From Psychrobacter sp. (lineage in GTDB: Bacteria > Pseudomonadota > Gammaproteobacteria > Pseudomonadales > Moraxellaceae), in the NCBI RefSeq assembly GCF_030454045.1, contig NZ_JAKDJE010000010.1:1-59986 (forward strand): a stretch of DNA of 59,986 nucleotides, in the 5' to 3' direction. Shown here piece after piece: positions 36,430 through 44,857 of the stretch; position 1 is the stretch's first letter; every line of letters begins with the position of its first letter. The notes beneath the pieces were generated by a model, which saw only the letters and a program-made list of their open reading frames with translations, made no database searches and was not told where the DNA came from. The translations under genes were made by a program, and so were the position numbers.

Positions 36430-37359
36430 ATGCTATTTATTGAGACGGATTCACCGCCACCGTTTTATCAAGAGTCATTAACACCTGCTAAACGCAAGCA
36501 ACTGGATCAATGGTTTATCGGTGATCGTACCCAGCGCTATTATCTCAAGCGCTTTGAGCAGTTTGATCAGCAAGGCTATCTGTCACCTAAGTGGCATTGG
36601 GCTGCATTTTTTATGACGTTTCCTTGGCTGTTATACCGTAAGCGCTATATGGATGCCATTGTGTATAGCGTAGCAGGATGGTCATTTATTCAGCTTAATG
36701 TCGCCATTGTGCTTGTTGCCTTTGAGTTTGTGGCGATGTCTTATGTGCCAGACGCTTATCAAATGGCAACGCGGATTGGTATTGCTGCGATTATTTGGTT
36801 GTTTTGGTCTGCTATGGTGGCACGCTGGACAGATGCATATTATTACCGGATGGCGCGACGTGAGATTGCGGATGTGATTAATGATTATCCACGTGATGAG
36901 GCTGCCCAAAAAGCGCATTTGAAAAAAGAGGGCGGCGTCAGTCTATTCGGTTTAGCACTAGGGTTTGGCTTTTTTGCTTTTGCGTTACTGGTGATTAAGG
37001 TTCAGTTTTTGCCCATCATTGCCAAACCAAAAGAAAATGAAGTGTTGTTTGATGCTTATGATATTGCCAAGAATGCCCAAAACCGAGTGGCATTGATTTA
37101 TCAGCAGACTGGGCGATGTCCTGTAGATTTGCCACTCAGTACCGAGCAGCAACAGGTACGTATGCATGTCGATAGTCAAGCGGCTGGTGTGCTAGAGACG
37201 GATTGCGCGGTGATTGCTACGATCCAGAACGTGACATTTCCAATCCGCTATCTGAACGAGCAGACATTGGTTTTTTATCATATACCAGACAGTGATAACT
37301 GGGATTGCACAAGCTCACTAAATAAAAAACAAGCCCCTAAAAATTGCCTGTCTAACTAG
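36430..37359 (+). CDS. DUF2628-like membrane protein with pilin-like C-terminal domain
   Basis: A 309-residue protein. The N-terminal cytoplasmic part leads to a DUF2628-like segment (KWHWAAFFMTFPWLLYRKRYMDA; core FPWLLYRKRY) and about two or three membrane helices at residues 78-130. A further helix near residues 173-190 is followed by a periplasmic domain of about 110 residues with AKNAQNRVALIYQQTGRCPVDLP (core LIYQQTGRCP), reminiscent of the type IV pilin globular domain and with Cys residues that could form a disulphide. Function unknown. Flanked by trmB (divergent) and the antiporter (convergent). Confidence 0.6.
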   Translation: MLFIETDSPPPFYQESLTPAKRKQLDQWFIGDRTQRYYLKRFEQFDQQGYLSPKWHWAAFFMTFPWLLYRKRYMDAIVYSVAGWSFIQLNVAIVLVAFEFVAMSYVPDAYQMATRIGIAAIIWLFWSAMVARWTDAYYYRMARREIADVINDYPRDEAAQKAHLKKEGGVSLFGLALGFGFFAFALLVIKVQFLPIIAKPKENEVLFDAYDIAKNAQNRVALIYQQTGRCPVDLPLSTEQQQVRMHVDSQAAGVLETDCAVIATIQNVTFPIRYLNEQTLVFYHIPDSDNWDCTSSLNKKQAPKNCLSN

Positions 37360-37382
37360 GGGCTATACCTATCTAGTTTTTG

Positions 37383-39269
37383 CTAGTGTTTAGAGTCTGT
37401 TGCGGTATCGTCTGGTTCGTCAACTGGCGTCGCTTGGCTCTTCAAGGCTTCGTAGAAATCGGTCAAATCCATCTTGCGCGCTTTGCCGATATCTTCATCA
37501 AATAGGCTTTCAAGCTCTGCCATCGCTGATTGTGCGGACTCAATCATGCTGGCTTCATCATCGTAAATGGCTTGCTGACGCTCAATTAAGTCATCATCAT
37601 AATCACGGAATGTTTTTACTGTCTCTCGAGCTTTTTCCGGAGAGATACCGAGTAGCTGTAGCGATTCACGTGACATATCTAAAGATGACAAGTAAGTCTC
37701 ACGCCAAATGTGACGCACACCAACTTCGCGTAAGCGGTAGTAATGCTGACGATCACGCGCTCTGGCTAATACAATCAACTCAGGATAGTTTTTGCGTAAA
37801 TACTGAGCGGTAGTGATGGAGCGCTCTAGGTCATCAATGGCCAAAATAAAGACACGCGCCTTTTGAATACCTGCAGCTCGTAGAATCTCGGGGTTTTTTG
37901 GATCGCCGTAATAGACTTGGTTACCAAATTTACGCACGAAATCTACTCGGTTGGCAGAACGTTCAATGGCTGTGAATTCAATATTATGCATACGAAGCAC
38001 ACGACCGATGATCTGACCGACTCGGCCAAAGCCTGCGATAATTACCTGATGCTCATGATCAGGAATGGTGTCGTATTCTCGACTTGGTTTGCGTTTGGCA
38101 AATAATGGTTCGCCTATTTTTTCTAACAACAAAAAGGCTAATGGTGTCAGTGCCATTGAGATCGTAACGACAAGGTTTAGCGTATTGGCAAGATCAGGAC
38201 GTAAGACACTTTGGGCGGTGGCGACACTGAACAGAACAAAGGCAAATTCACCGCCTTGTGCCAAGGTCACACCCAATCTGATACTGGTTGGCCAGCGGTT
38301 GCCAGATACTTTGGCAATGGCTGCAATCACTGCAAATTTGATAAACATTAAGGCGAGGGCACAGCCAATGATAAATATCGGCTTGGCCAAAATGAGTTTA
38401 ACGTCAGTGAGCATACCGACTGACATGAAAAATAGACCCAATAGCAATCCTTTAAACGGTTCGATACTGGCCTCTAACTCGTGTCGATACTCAGAGTCAG
38501 CTAACAACACGCCTGTCAAAAATGCACCTAGTGCCATTGATAGACCAATTTGACCCATCAAAATAGACACGCCCATGACGATAAACAACGCGACCGCTGT
38601 TAGTAGTTCTGAAGCACCGCTTGAGGCCACAAACTTAAAGAATGGTCGAACCACATAACGACTGGCAAAAATGAGACCAGCAAAGACTGCGAATACTTTC
38701 CCAAAGTACAGTAAATCGTAACTTTGCTCACGAACCCCCGATAGGAACGGAATGACTGCTAATAAAGGAATAACCGCGATGTCTTGGAATAGTAAGATAG
38801 TAAAAGCTTCGCGGCCATGTGTGCTCGAAAGTTGCTGTTTTTCGGTCAATATCTGTAGCACAAAAGCGGTCGAGGAGAGTGCTAAACCAAAGCCAACGAT
38901 AAAAGCAGTATCTAGCTGTAAGGCGAAAAAATGGTGCAATAGCCCCATCAATAGTGTACCAGTCAGCCCAACCTGTAGACCGCCAAGAACGAATATAGAG
39001 CGACGCAGCGCCCAAAGCCGCGAGGGTTGCAGCTCAAGCCCGATGATAAATAGCAGCATGACCACGCCAAACTCTGAAAAGTGCAGTAGACTTTCAGCAT
39101 CACCCGCCACATCCAAACCGCTTGGACCCAATATAAGCCCTGTGATGAGGTAGCCTAGGACCGTTGCAATACCGAAGCGTTTACCAAGGGGGACAAAGAG
39201 CAGCGCTGCTCCCAAAAAGATAGTGGCTTGTAACATTAAATTTGGTGAGCCGGCGGCGGCAGCGAACAT
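37383..39269 (-). CDS. CPA2-family monovalent cation:proton antiporter (KefB/KefC type)
   Basis: A 628-residue inner-membrane protein. Residues 1-385 form the antiporter domain with about twelve helices (GYLITGLILGPSGLDV, FIIGLELQPSRLWALRR, QDIAVIPLLAVIPFL). The RCK/TrkA-N domain begins near residue 405 (HQVIIAGFGRVGQIIGRVL with the nucleotide-binding GFGRVG). A C-terminal acidic tail follows. By homology it exports K+ for H+, in KefC gated by glutathione conjugates, and gshB is in this genome segment. KefF or KefG ancillary genes are not adjacent. Specificity is inferred. Confidence 0.9.
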   Translation of the reverse strand: MFAAAAGSPNLMLQATIFLGAALLFVPLGKRFGIATVLGYLITGLILGPSGLDVAGDAESLLHFSEFGVVMLLFIIGLELQPSRLWALRRSIFVLGGLQVGLTGTLLMGLLHHFFALQLDTAFIVGFGLALSSTAFVLQILTEKQQLSSTHGREAFTILLFQDIAVIPLLAVIPFLSGVREQSYDLLYFGKVFAVFAGLIFASRYVVRPFFKFVASSGASELLTAVALFIVMGVSILMGQIGLSMALGAFLTGVLLADSEYRHELEASIEPFKGLLLGLFFMSVGMLTDVKLILAKPIFIIGCALALMFIKFAVIAAIAKVSGNRWPTSIRLGVTLAQGGEFAFVLFSVATAQSVLRPDLANTLNLVVTISMALTPLAFLLLEKIGEPLFAKRKPSREYDTIPDHEHQVIIAGFGRVGQIIGRVLRMHNIEFTAIERSANRVDFVRKFGNQVYYGDPKNPEILRAAGIQKARVFILAIDDLERSITTAQYLRKNYPELIVLARARDRQHYYRLREVGVRHIWRETYLSSLDMSRESLQLLGISPEKARETVKTFRDYDDDLIERQQAIYDDEASMIESAQSAMAELESLFDEDIGKARKMDLTDFYEALKSQATPVDEPDDTATDSKH

Positions 39270-39359
39270 CTGGAATCCTCAGAAATTAGGACAAAATAAG
39301 CAATTTAAAACGGGTATAACTAACATTAGACTCGCGAAAAAATATAGCATCAACATACA

Positions 39360-40064
39360 TTATTTTTTGCGATAAATCTTCCAAACACCATTATCTGCAA
39401 GCGGATTGTTATAAGCGTCGTTGCGGCGCTTGCGCGGTGTTTGCCTGCTGTCGACAATCTTAAAATCAGGCAAAGCATGGACGATAAGACCAGTACGATA
39501 AAAACGTACCCGTTCAGGCTCTAGCATCTCACCCTTGCTATCGCGGCAAAAAACATAAGCGCGCAGATCAATAAACTCACGATGAGCGACCAAACGCGCT
39601 TCGTCATCATTATCCAGTACCGCTGTCATGCGAGCGACTTCATCATCAGTGTAGTCACCACATTTATCAGTCAATGCACCAACTGAGCCAAAGCTTTTAG
39701 ATTCCTTGGCTCGCGTTTTGGTTAAATGTAGGCGCTGAACATGGTAGATAAACTGCGGTATCTCAAGACTGGCTGGAAGCGGCAGATAATCAGGTGGCAT
39801 ATTGGCCGCTGGATAAAAATCCTTGGCGCGCTCAAGTAGATTTTGCCAACGTTGCTGATAAGCCTGTACCTCCGCTAAGTTGCCTTCATAGATAGGCATA
39901 TCGCGAATCTGGCGCAAAATATCAGGCGGAAATTGCTCATGACGAAAGTTTGCAATATCCTCTTGCAGCGTCGATAGCAAAACTTTGGCGTGTTTTTTGC
40001 CGTCTTTTGACGTAGGATCATCGATATAGTCTGGGGCGACAAAGGGTGCTGAACGTCTAGACAT
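39360..40064 (-). CDS. Conserved hypothetical soluble protein
   Basis: A 234-residue protein without signal or membrane segments and with no domain I recognise. It is basic-polar; features include the N-terminal SRRSAPFVAPDYIDD, a central FIYHVQRLHLTKTRAKESKSF segment and C-terminal ADNGVWKIYRKK. It lies 91 bp upstream of the antiporter gene on the same strand and could be cotranscribed with it. Probably restricted to Moraxellaceae. Confidence 0.65.
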   Translation of the reverse strand: MSRRSAPFVAPDYIDDPTSKDGKKHAKVLLSTLQEDIANFRHEQFPPDILRQIRDMPIYEGNLAEVQAYQQRWQNLLERAKDFYPAANMPPDYLPLPASLEIPQFIYHVQRLHLTKTRAKESKSFGSVGALTDKCGDYTDDEVARMTAVLDNDDEARLVAHREFIDLRAYVFCRDSKGEMLEPERVRFYRTGLIVHALPDFKIVDSRQTPRKRRNDAYNNPLADNGVWKIYRKK

Positions 40065-40308
40065 AATGTTATATCATCAATAGATCGTGAAAAGGGGTAG
40101 TCAGTCTTAAGTATACAGAATTTATATCAAAAATATGGTCGAGAGATAGGGTTTTTCATCACTTTTAACATGCGATTACAATCGTAGAAACAAGTTTTAG
40201 GCAAACTTAGGTCAATATTCATTTTTTATCGATATATGTCTTTTGTTCTTTGACACCGTGTCTAGTAATTAACAGGCTTTGTCACACAGCTTATCGAGTA
40301 TCATTTTT

Positions 40309-40608
40309 ATGAGCAAACATTTATCAGATTCGACTGTTTTTTCTGAGCGGCGTGCTTCATTGAAGATGATTGGCAAAATAATACTCAGAACTATTTATAC
40401 AGGAATGATAGTCGCACTTGGGTTTTGGTTGCTGATGATGTCAAACATGGGGCCTGCTTATTTGCCAAATGTCTGCAATGGCTGCCTCGATATGTGGATT
40501 AGAATGACGCTGCTCATTGCTGGTATAAGTCTGTGGATATTAGTCATTATGTGGTGTATCTGGCACCTGCTACGTATTGTCTATGGTTGGATAAAACATC
40601 ACCAGTAG
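40309..40608 (+). CDS. Small two-helix membrane protein
   Basis: About 99 residues from the ATG at 40309 (an in-frame codon at 40279 would add ten). Two hydrophobic segments are evident: IYTGMIVALGFWLLMMS and LLIAGISLWILVIMWCIWHLL. Between them is a short periplasmic loop with CNGCLDMW, a CxxC pair. No family is recognised. It converges with the CDF transporter gene with a gap of only 10 bp. No strong ribosome-binding site is seen. Confidence 0.5.
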   Translation: MSKHLSDSTVFSERRASLKMIGKIILRTIYTGMIVALGFWLLMMSNMGPAYLPNVCNGCLDMWIRMTLLIAGISLWILVIMWCIWHLLRIVYGWIKHHQ

Positions 40609-40618
40609 CAGGCAGCTA

Positions 40619-41728
40619 TTAATGATTGTGCCCAATATGTCCCCCAGCGCCAGCAGGCATGCGATCTGAGATGTCACAAATCAACGTATCAGCATGCGCG
40701 CCAGCATGTGAATGAGCAGCGCTTTCGACCTGAATGGTGGCGTGACTGATGCCCAAGTCTAATAAACCCTGCTCCAGTTCTGCAATTAAGATACTGGCGT
40801 CTAAGATACTCATGTCTCCATCGACTACTACATGGCAGGATAGGGCGTGTAGGCCACTGGTAATACTCCAAATATGTAAATCATGGACCTTTTGTACTTT
40901 AGTATGGGCGACCATGCGCTGCTCGATATCTTCTAAAGCAATACCTTTAGGCGTGCCCTCCATCAAAATATGTACTGAGTCGCGCACCACGCGGTAACCA
41001 CTAACTAATATGAGAATGGCGACAATCACCGATGCCACGGCATCTGCCCATACCCAGCCAAACCCCATCATCAATAGGGCGGCGATGATCGCGGCGACAG
41101 AGCCCATCAAATCGCTAAGCACATGCAAGTACGCGCTTTGCATGTTTAAGTTGGCAGGTTTTTTACACTCTTTTTTAGTATCACTACCATGACTGTGCTC
41201 GTGTCCGTCATCCTCTGCCGCATGACTGCCGCGGTGCATGAGCCACGCCACCAAGATATTGACCAACATACCGACCGTTGCCACAATCAGCATACCTTGC
41301 GTCGCAATCTCAGGCGGGGAGTTAAAGCGCTTGATGGCTTCATAAAAGATCATCAAGGCGATGATCACTAAAGTTGCGCCATTGACTCCTGCCACCAAAA
41401 TCTCAAAACGTTTATAGCCAAATGTCTTTTGGTGCGTGGCTGATTTTTCACCAATTTTGAATGCCATCAAGGTCGCGCCCAAAGCAACCGCATCGCTCAG
41501 CATGTGACCTGCGTCGGACAATAGCGCCAAGCTACCAGTAAGCCAGCCGCCAATAGCCTCTATAAACATATAACCTGTGATGATAATAAAGCTAAACAGC
41601 AAGGTGCGCTGATAACCTTTGGTATCTTGCGATGATGACGATTCTAACTGGTCGTCATGGTCGTGACTGTGCTCATGGCTATGGTGATTATGATCGTGCT
41701 CGTCAGTGCTAAGATTATTTTGATTCAT
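40619..41728 (-). CDS. Cation diffusion facilitator (CzcD/ZitB-like) metal exporter
   Basis: A 369-residue inner-membrane H+-coupled exporter, probably for zinc, cobalt or cadmium. The N-terminus is His/Asp-rich (DEHDHNHHSHEHSHDHDD), a cytosolic metal-binding segment. Six helices follow with the active-site motifs LLSDAGHMLSDAVALGA in TM2 and LSDLMGSVAAI in TM5. A second His-rich stretch (DGHEHSHGSD) lies between TM4 and TM5, and the C-terminal cytoplasmic domain carries HDLHIWSITSGLHALSCHVVVDG (core HIWSITSGLHALS). The start at 41728 omits four residues of a weaker in-frame start. Confidence 0.93.
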   Translation of the reverse strand: MNQNNLSTDEHDHNHHSHEHSHDHDDQLESSSSQDTKGYQRTLLFSFIIITGYMFIEAIGGWLTGSLALLSDAGHMLSDAVALGATLMAFKIGEKSATHQKTFGYKRFEILVAGVNGATLVIIALMIFYEAIKRFNSPPEIATQGMLIVATVGMLVNILVAWLMHRGSHAAEDDGHEHSHGSDTKKECKKPANLNMQSAYLHVLSDLMGSVAAIIAALLMMGFGWVWADAVASVIVAILILVSGYRVVRDSVHILMEGTPKGIALEDIEQRMVAHTKVQKVHDLHIWSITSGLHALSCHVVVDGDMSILDASILIAELEQGLLDLGISHATIQVESAAHSHAGAHADTLICDISDRMPAGAGGHIGHNH

Positions 41729-41917
41729 AACAACACTCAAGTCAGCTAATAGCGAGGTTCAGTAAACAATATCCATTGTGGTTCGGGTAGCAGGAGGCTT
41801 TTGGATGCATACCACCTAATAGTGGTTATAAATCTAACATAGCCACGCCTGAGAAGCTGTAACGACGAAGTAAATAGAGCAATATGCCATATGAAAAGCA
41901 CCTGCAAGGGAACGAGC

Positions 41918-44206
41918 TTACCAACCAATGGGGTCGATATCTAAGGTTAGCTTGAGATATTTGGCACTCAGTAGAGCCAGCACTGGCTGCCACCATTGGT
42001 TTAATACATGATGTAAGTGCGCACGATCTTTGGCTAAGAGTAGTAGCTGCGCATGATAGCGGCTGTTCTTTTTACTCATTGGGGCATCAATAGGACCGAG
42101 AACCACAAGATGGTGCGCACTGGGTAAGTGAGCAATGGCATCCTTGAGCGCTTGTGTGGTGGCTGCCAGTGTTTTTCCTTCACAGCGTATCAGGGCGGCA
42201 TGACTGTGAGGCGGTAAGCCCATCATTTTACGCTCTTGCAATAGCTCGCGGGCAAACGATAAATAACCATCTTTGACCAGCTTTAAGAGTAATTCATTAT
42301 CAGGCTGTAGGGTCTGTATCAAGACGCGACCCGCTTTGTCACCTCGACCAGCACGGCCAGCTACTTGTATCATGAGCTGCGCTGTATGCTCAGGTGAGCG
42401 AAAGTCTGCCGACAAAAACCCGCGATCGGCGTTGGGTAAGCAGACCAATGTCACATTAGGGAAATGATGGCCTTTAGCCACCATTTGTGTACCCACCAAT
42501 ATGGCAGGATCGCCTTGATTGATTTGCTGATAGATATTTTCCCAGCTGTCTTTTCGTCTTGTGGTATCACGATCGATTTGGATAATTGGATAAATCACTT
42601 TGCTGGTTTGGGGATTGGCAAAAATCGCATGCAGATTATCGCTGAGCCTTGTCGTACCCATACCTTTGGCATCTAAGTTTTGACTGCCGCAATCAGGACA
42701 GACCGTAGGAATGTAGGCTTGCCAATCACAATGATGACATTTTAAATAAGAGCTACCTGATTGGCTGTTTCGCTGAGATTGGCTGTTGTAGTGAACGGTC
42801 AAATGTGCGTCACAACGCGGGCAGTCTGCTTGCCAACCGCAAGCCTCGCACAACAAAACAGGGGCATAACCGCGGCGATTCAAAAATATCAGTACTTGAT
42901 CACCTGCTTCTAGCGTTTGCTTGATAGCGCCAATCATGGCGTCTGTCAACCCGGTGTCATAGCGATTGCCATTATCTTGTGTTTGTTGGTGAGTACTCTG
43001 CAAACGCGCATCAATCAGCTGCATGGTTGCAGGCTTGGCGTTACCAGGGCGCGTGAGCAATTGATACTCTAGTAGCTTACCATCCTCAACCAGTTTTAGA
43101 TGCTCAAGAGAAGGCGTTGCTGTCCCCAGTATCACTGGGATTTTGTGTTGCAGACCGCGGTAGAGCGCCACATCGGCGGCATGATAACGCAGTGTGTCCT
43201 GCTGCTTGTATGAGCCATCATGCGCTTCATCAACGACAATCAGCCCCAGAGCGGCAAAGGGATAGAGCACTGCTGATCGTGTGCCGATGATAATTTGTGC
43301 ATGACCGGTGCGGCAGTCTTGCCAGCCTTGCAAACGATGAGTATTGGTCATGCCTGAATGCAGCAAAACGATGTGAGCGGCGAAGCGACTGGCAAATCTG
43401 GCGCGCGTCTGCGGTGTCAGTCCAATCTCAGGCACCAAGATCAGCACTTGTTTGCCAGCTTCTAAGACCGCTTGCATCGCTTGCAGATAGACTTCTGTTT
43501 TGCCGCTACCAGTAATGCCATTTAACAAAAACCCGCTATAAGTCTCAGATTCATGAGCAGCAATGATGGCATCGACGGCCTGCTTTTGCTCCTCATTGAG
43601 ATCAAGCGGCATTTTTGCCAATCTGACAGGAGAAGGGGCTTGTTTTGGTTGAATATAGCGCTCGATGAGGCCTTTGTCTTCGAGCGTTTTTAAAAATGCT
43701 CGTTGCATCCCTTCTAGTAATAAAACGTCTTCACTGGCACCGCGCTCACCATGCAGTTTTAGCATATCAAACTGCTGTTTTTGCTTTTTTGCATTGGCAT
43801 GAAAATCATCATCAGTAATATGCGGCAATATTCGCCAATGGGTAATCAGTAGGTCTAGTGGTTTGCCTTGGCGCACAAGGCTCGGCAAAATAACAGCCAA
43901 AACATCACCGAGTGGGTAGTGATAATAGCGGCCGAGCCAATAAGCCAGCTTGAGCATGCTGGGATCTAAAATAGGGACAGCATCCAAACACTTATTAATC
44001 GGTTTGATTTTATTGACGGGTACAAGGCTCTCCTCTTTATTGACATGAGCAATCACAATGCCAATCAAGGTCTGTCGACCAAAGGAAACTTCAACGCGGC
44101 TCCCAATTGGCGGCATCGCACTGTCTGGCGAATCCAGCATATCTGCAGGTAAGCCATAGTCAAATACCCGATAAAGGGGTACGGGCAGCGCAACTTGTAC
44201 CAACAT
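41918..44206 (-). CDS. priA: Primosomal protein N' (replication restart helicase PriA)
   Basis: A 762-residue 3'-to-5' helicase that reloads the replisome at stalled forks. The N-terminal 3'-OH-binding domain has VALPVPLYRVFDYGLP. The helicase Walker A is GITGSGKTEVYLQ near residue 232 and motif II is DEAHDGSYKQQ. The zinc-binding region contains CEACGWQADCPRCDAHLTVHY and CHHCDW with CPDCGSQ, giving the eight expected cysteines. Motifs V/VI include LVGTQMVAKGHHFP and QVAGRAGR. Slightly longer than E. coli PriA. It is part of the ridA-priA side of the spoT neighbourhood. Confidence 0.97.
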   Translation of the reverse strand: MLVQVALPVPLYRVFDYGLPADMLDSPDSAMPPIGSRVEVSFGRQTLIGIVIAHVNKEESLVPVNKIKPINKCLDAVPILDPSMLKLAYWLGRYYHYPLGDVLAVILPSLVRQGKPLDLLITHWRILPHITDDDFHANAKKQKQQFDMLKLHGERGASEDVLLLEGMQRAFLKTLEDKGLIERYIQPKQAPSPVRLAKMPLDLNEEQKQAVDAIIAAHESETYSGFLLNGITGSGKTEVYLQAMQAVLEAGKQVLILVPEIGLTPQTRARFASRFAAHIVLLHSGMTNTHRLQGWQDCRTGHAQIIIGTRSAVLYPFAALGLIVVDEAHDGSYKQQDTLRYHAADVALYRGLQHKIPVILGTATPSLEHLKLVEDGKLLEYQLLTRPGNAKPATMQLIDARLQSTHQQTQDNGNRYDTGLTDAMIGAIKQTLEAGDQVLIFLNRRGYAPVLLCEACGWQADCPRCDAHLTVHYNSQSQRNSQSGSSYLKCHHCDWQAYIPTVCPDCGSQNLDAKGMGTTRLSDNLHAIFANPQTSKVIYPIIQIDRDTTRRKDSWENIYQQINQGDPAILVGTQMVAKGHHFPNVTLVCLPNADRGFLSADFRSPEHTAQLMIQVAGRAGRGDKAGRVLIQTLQPDNELLLKLVKDGYLSFARELLQERKMMGLPPHSHAALIRCEGKTLAATTQALKDAIAHLPSAHHLVVLGPIDAPMSKKNSRYHAQLLLLAKDRAHLHHVLNQWWQPVLALLSAKYLKLTLDIDPIGW

Positions 44207-44257
44207 AAATAGCTTCGCAGTCTTATTAGGTTAATGTGATATAAAAGGTAGAGACAA

Positions 44258-44284
44258 ATAAGCTTAGCATGATGCTAAGCTTAT
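44258..44284. repeat. 27-bp perfect palindrome between ridA and priA
   Basis: Thirteen-base arms ATAAGCTTAGCAT and ATGCTAAGCTTAT around a single central G. In RNA it would form a stem with a small loop; the T-run after it on the minus strand is short (TATTTG), so it may be a weak terminator for ridA or a protein-binding site before priA. Confidence 0.75.
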
Positions 44285-44332
44285 GGTAGATTGACTTATA
44301 GGGATCTGTCTGAGTAAAACTGACGATCTATC

Positions 44333-44713
44333 TTATTCAATATATAAGATAGATTCAATTTCGACCACGCCACCTTTAGGTAAGGCTGCGACTTGTACAG
44401 CAGCGCGTGCAGGATACGGTTCGCTCAAGTTCGCCACAAACACTTCGTTTAGGACTGCAAAGTCGCTCAAGTCAGTCAAAGATACATTAAATTTAACCAC
44501 GTCATTGAGGCTACCACCAGCTGCTTCGCAGATTGCTTTGATATTCTCAAATACCTGCTCAGCCTGCGCTTTGAAACCTTCTCTTAACTCCATCGTTTCA
44601 GGATCAAAACCAAGCTGGCCTGAAATATAAACAGTGTTGCCAACTTTGACAGCTTGTGAGTAAGTGCCTACAGCAGCAGGTGCTTTATCTGTTTGAATCG
44701 TTTGACGAGTCAT
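44333..44713 (-). CDS. ridA: RidA family reactive imine/enamine deaminase
   Basis: A 126-residue trimeric enzyme hydrolysing reactive enamine/imine intermediates from PLP enzymes. GTYSQAVKVGNTVYISGQLGFDP is the N-terminal motif (core YISGQLG), and the catalytic region is YPARAAVQVAALPKGGVVEIE with the Arg near residue 103. Length is typical. Lies 144 bp downstream of spoT on the same strand, a linkage conserved in many gammaproteobacteria. A strong hairpin lies between the two. Confidence 0.95.
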   Translation of the reverse strand: MTRQTIQTDKAPAAVGTYSQAVKVGNTVYISGQLGFDPETMELREGFKAQAEQVFENIKAICEAAGGSLNDVVKFNVSLTDLSDFAVLNEVFVANLSEPYPARAAVQVAALPKGGVVEIESILYIE

Positions 44714-44815
44714 ATAATGTCCTTTTGGTATTTTATGGACGGATGTACTACTAAACGCTTAGCAATATTCCGTATCGTTGTTCTAGAAAATATTAGAATC
44801 ACAACATTGGCTGTT

Positions 44816-44852
44816 CAGTCCGGATCAGCGAGTAAAATCGCTAGACGGACTG
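44816..44852. repeat. Two-tier hairpin between spoT and ridA
   Basis: Outer stem CAGTCCG/CGGACTG and inner stem AGCGA/TCGCT with loop GTAAAA. It begins six bases after the spoT stop on the minus strand. The T-run is absent, so it is more likely an mRNA 3'-end stabiliser or processing site than a classical terminator. Confidence 0.55.
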
Positions 44853-44857
44853 GGTTA

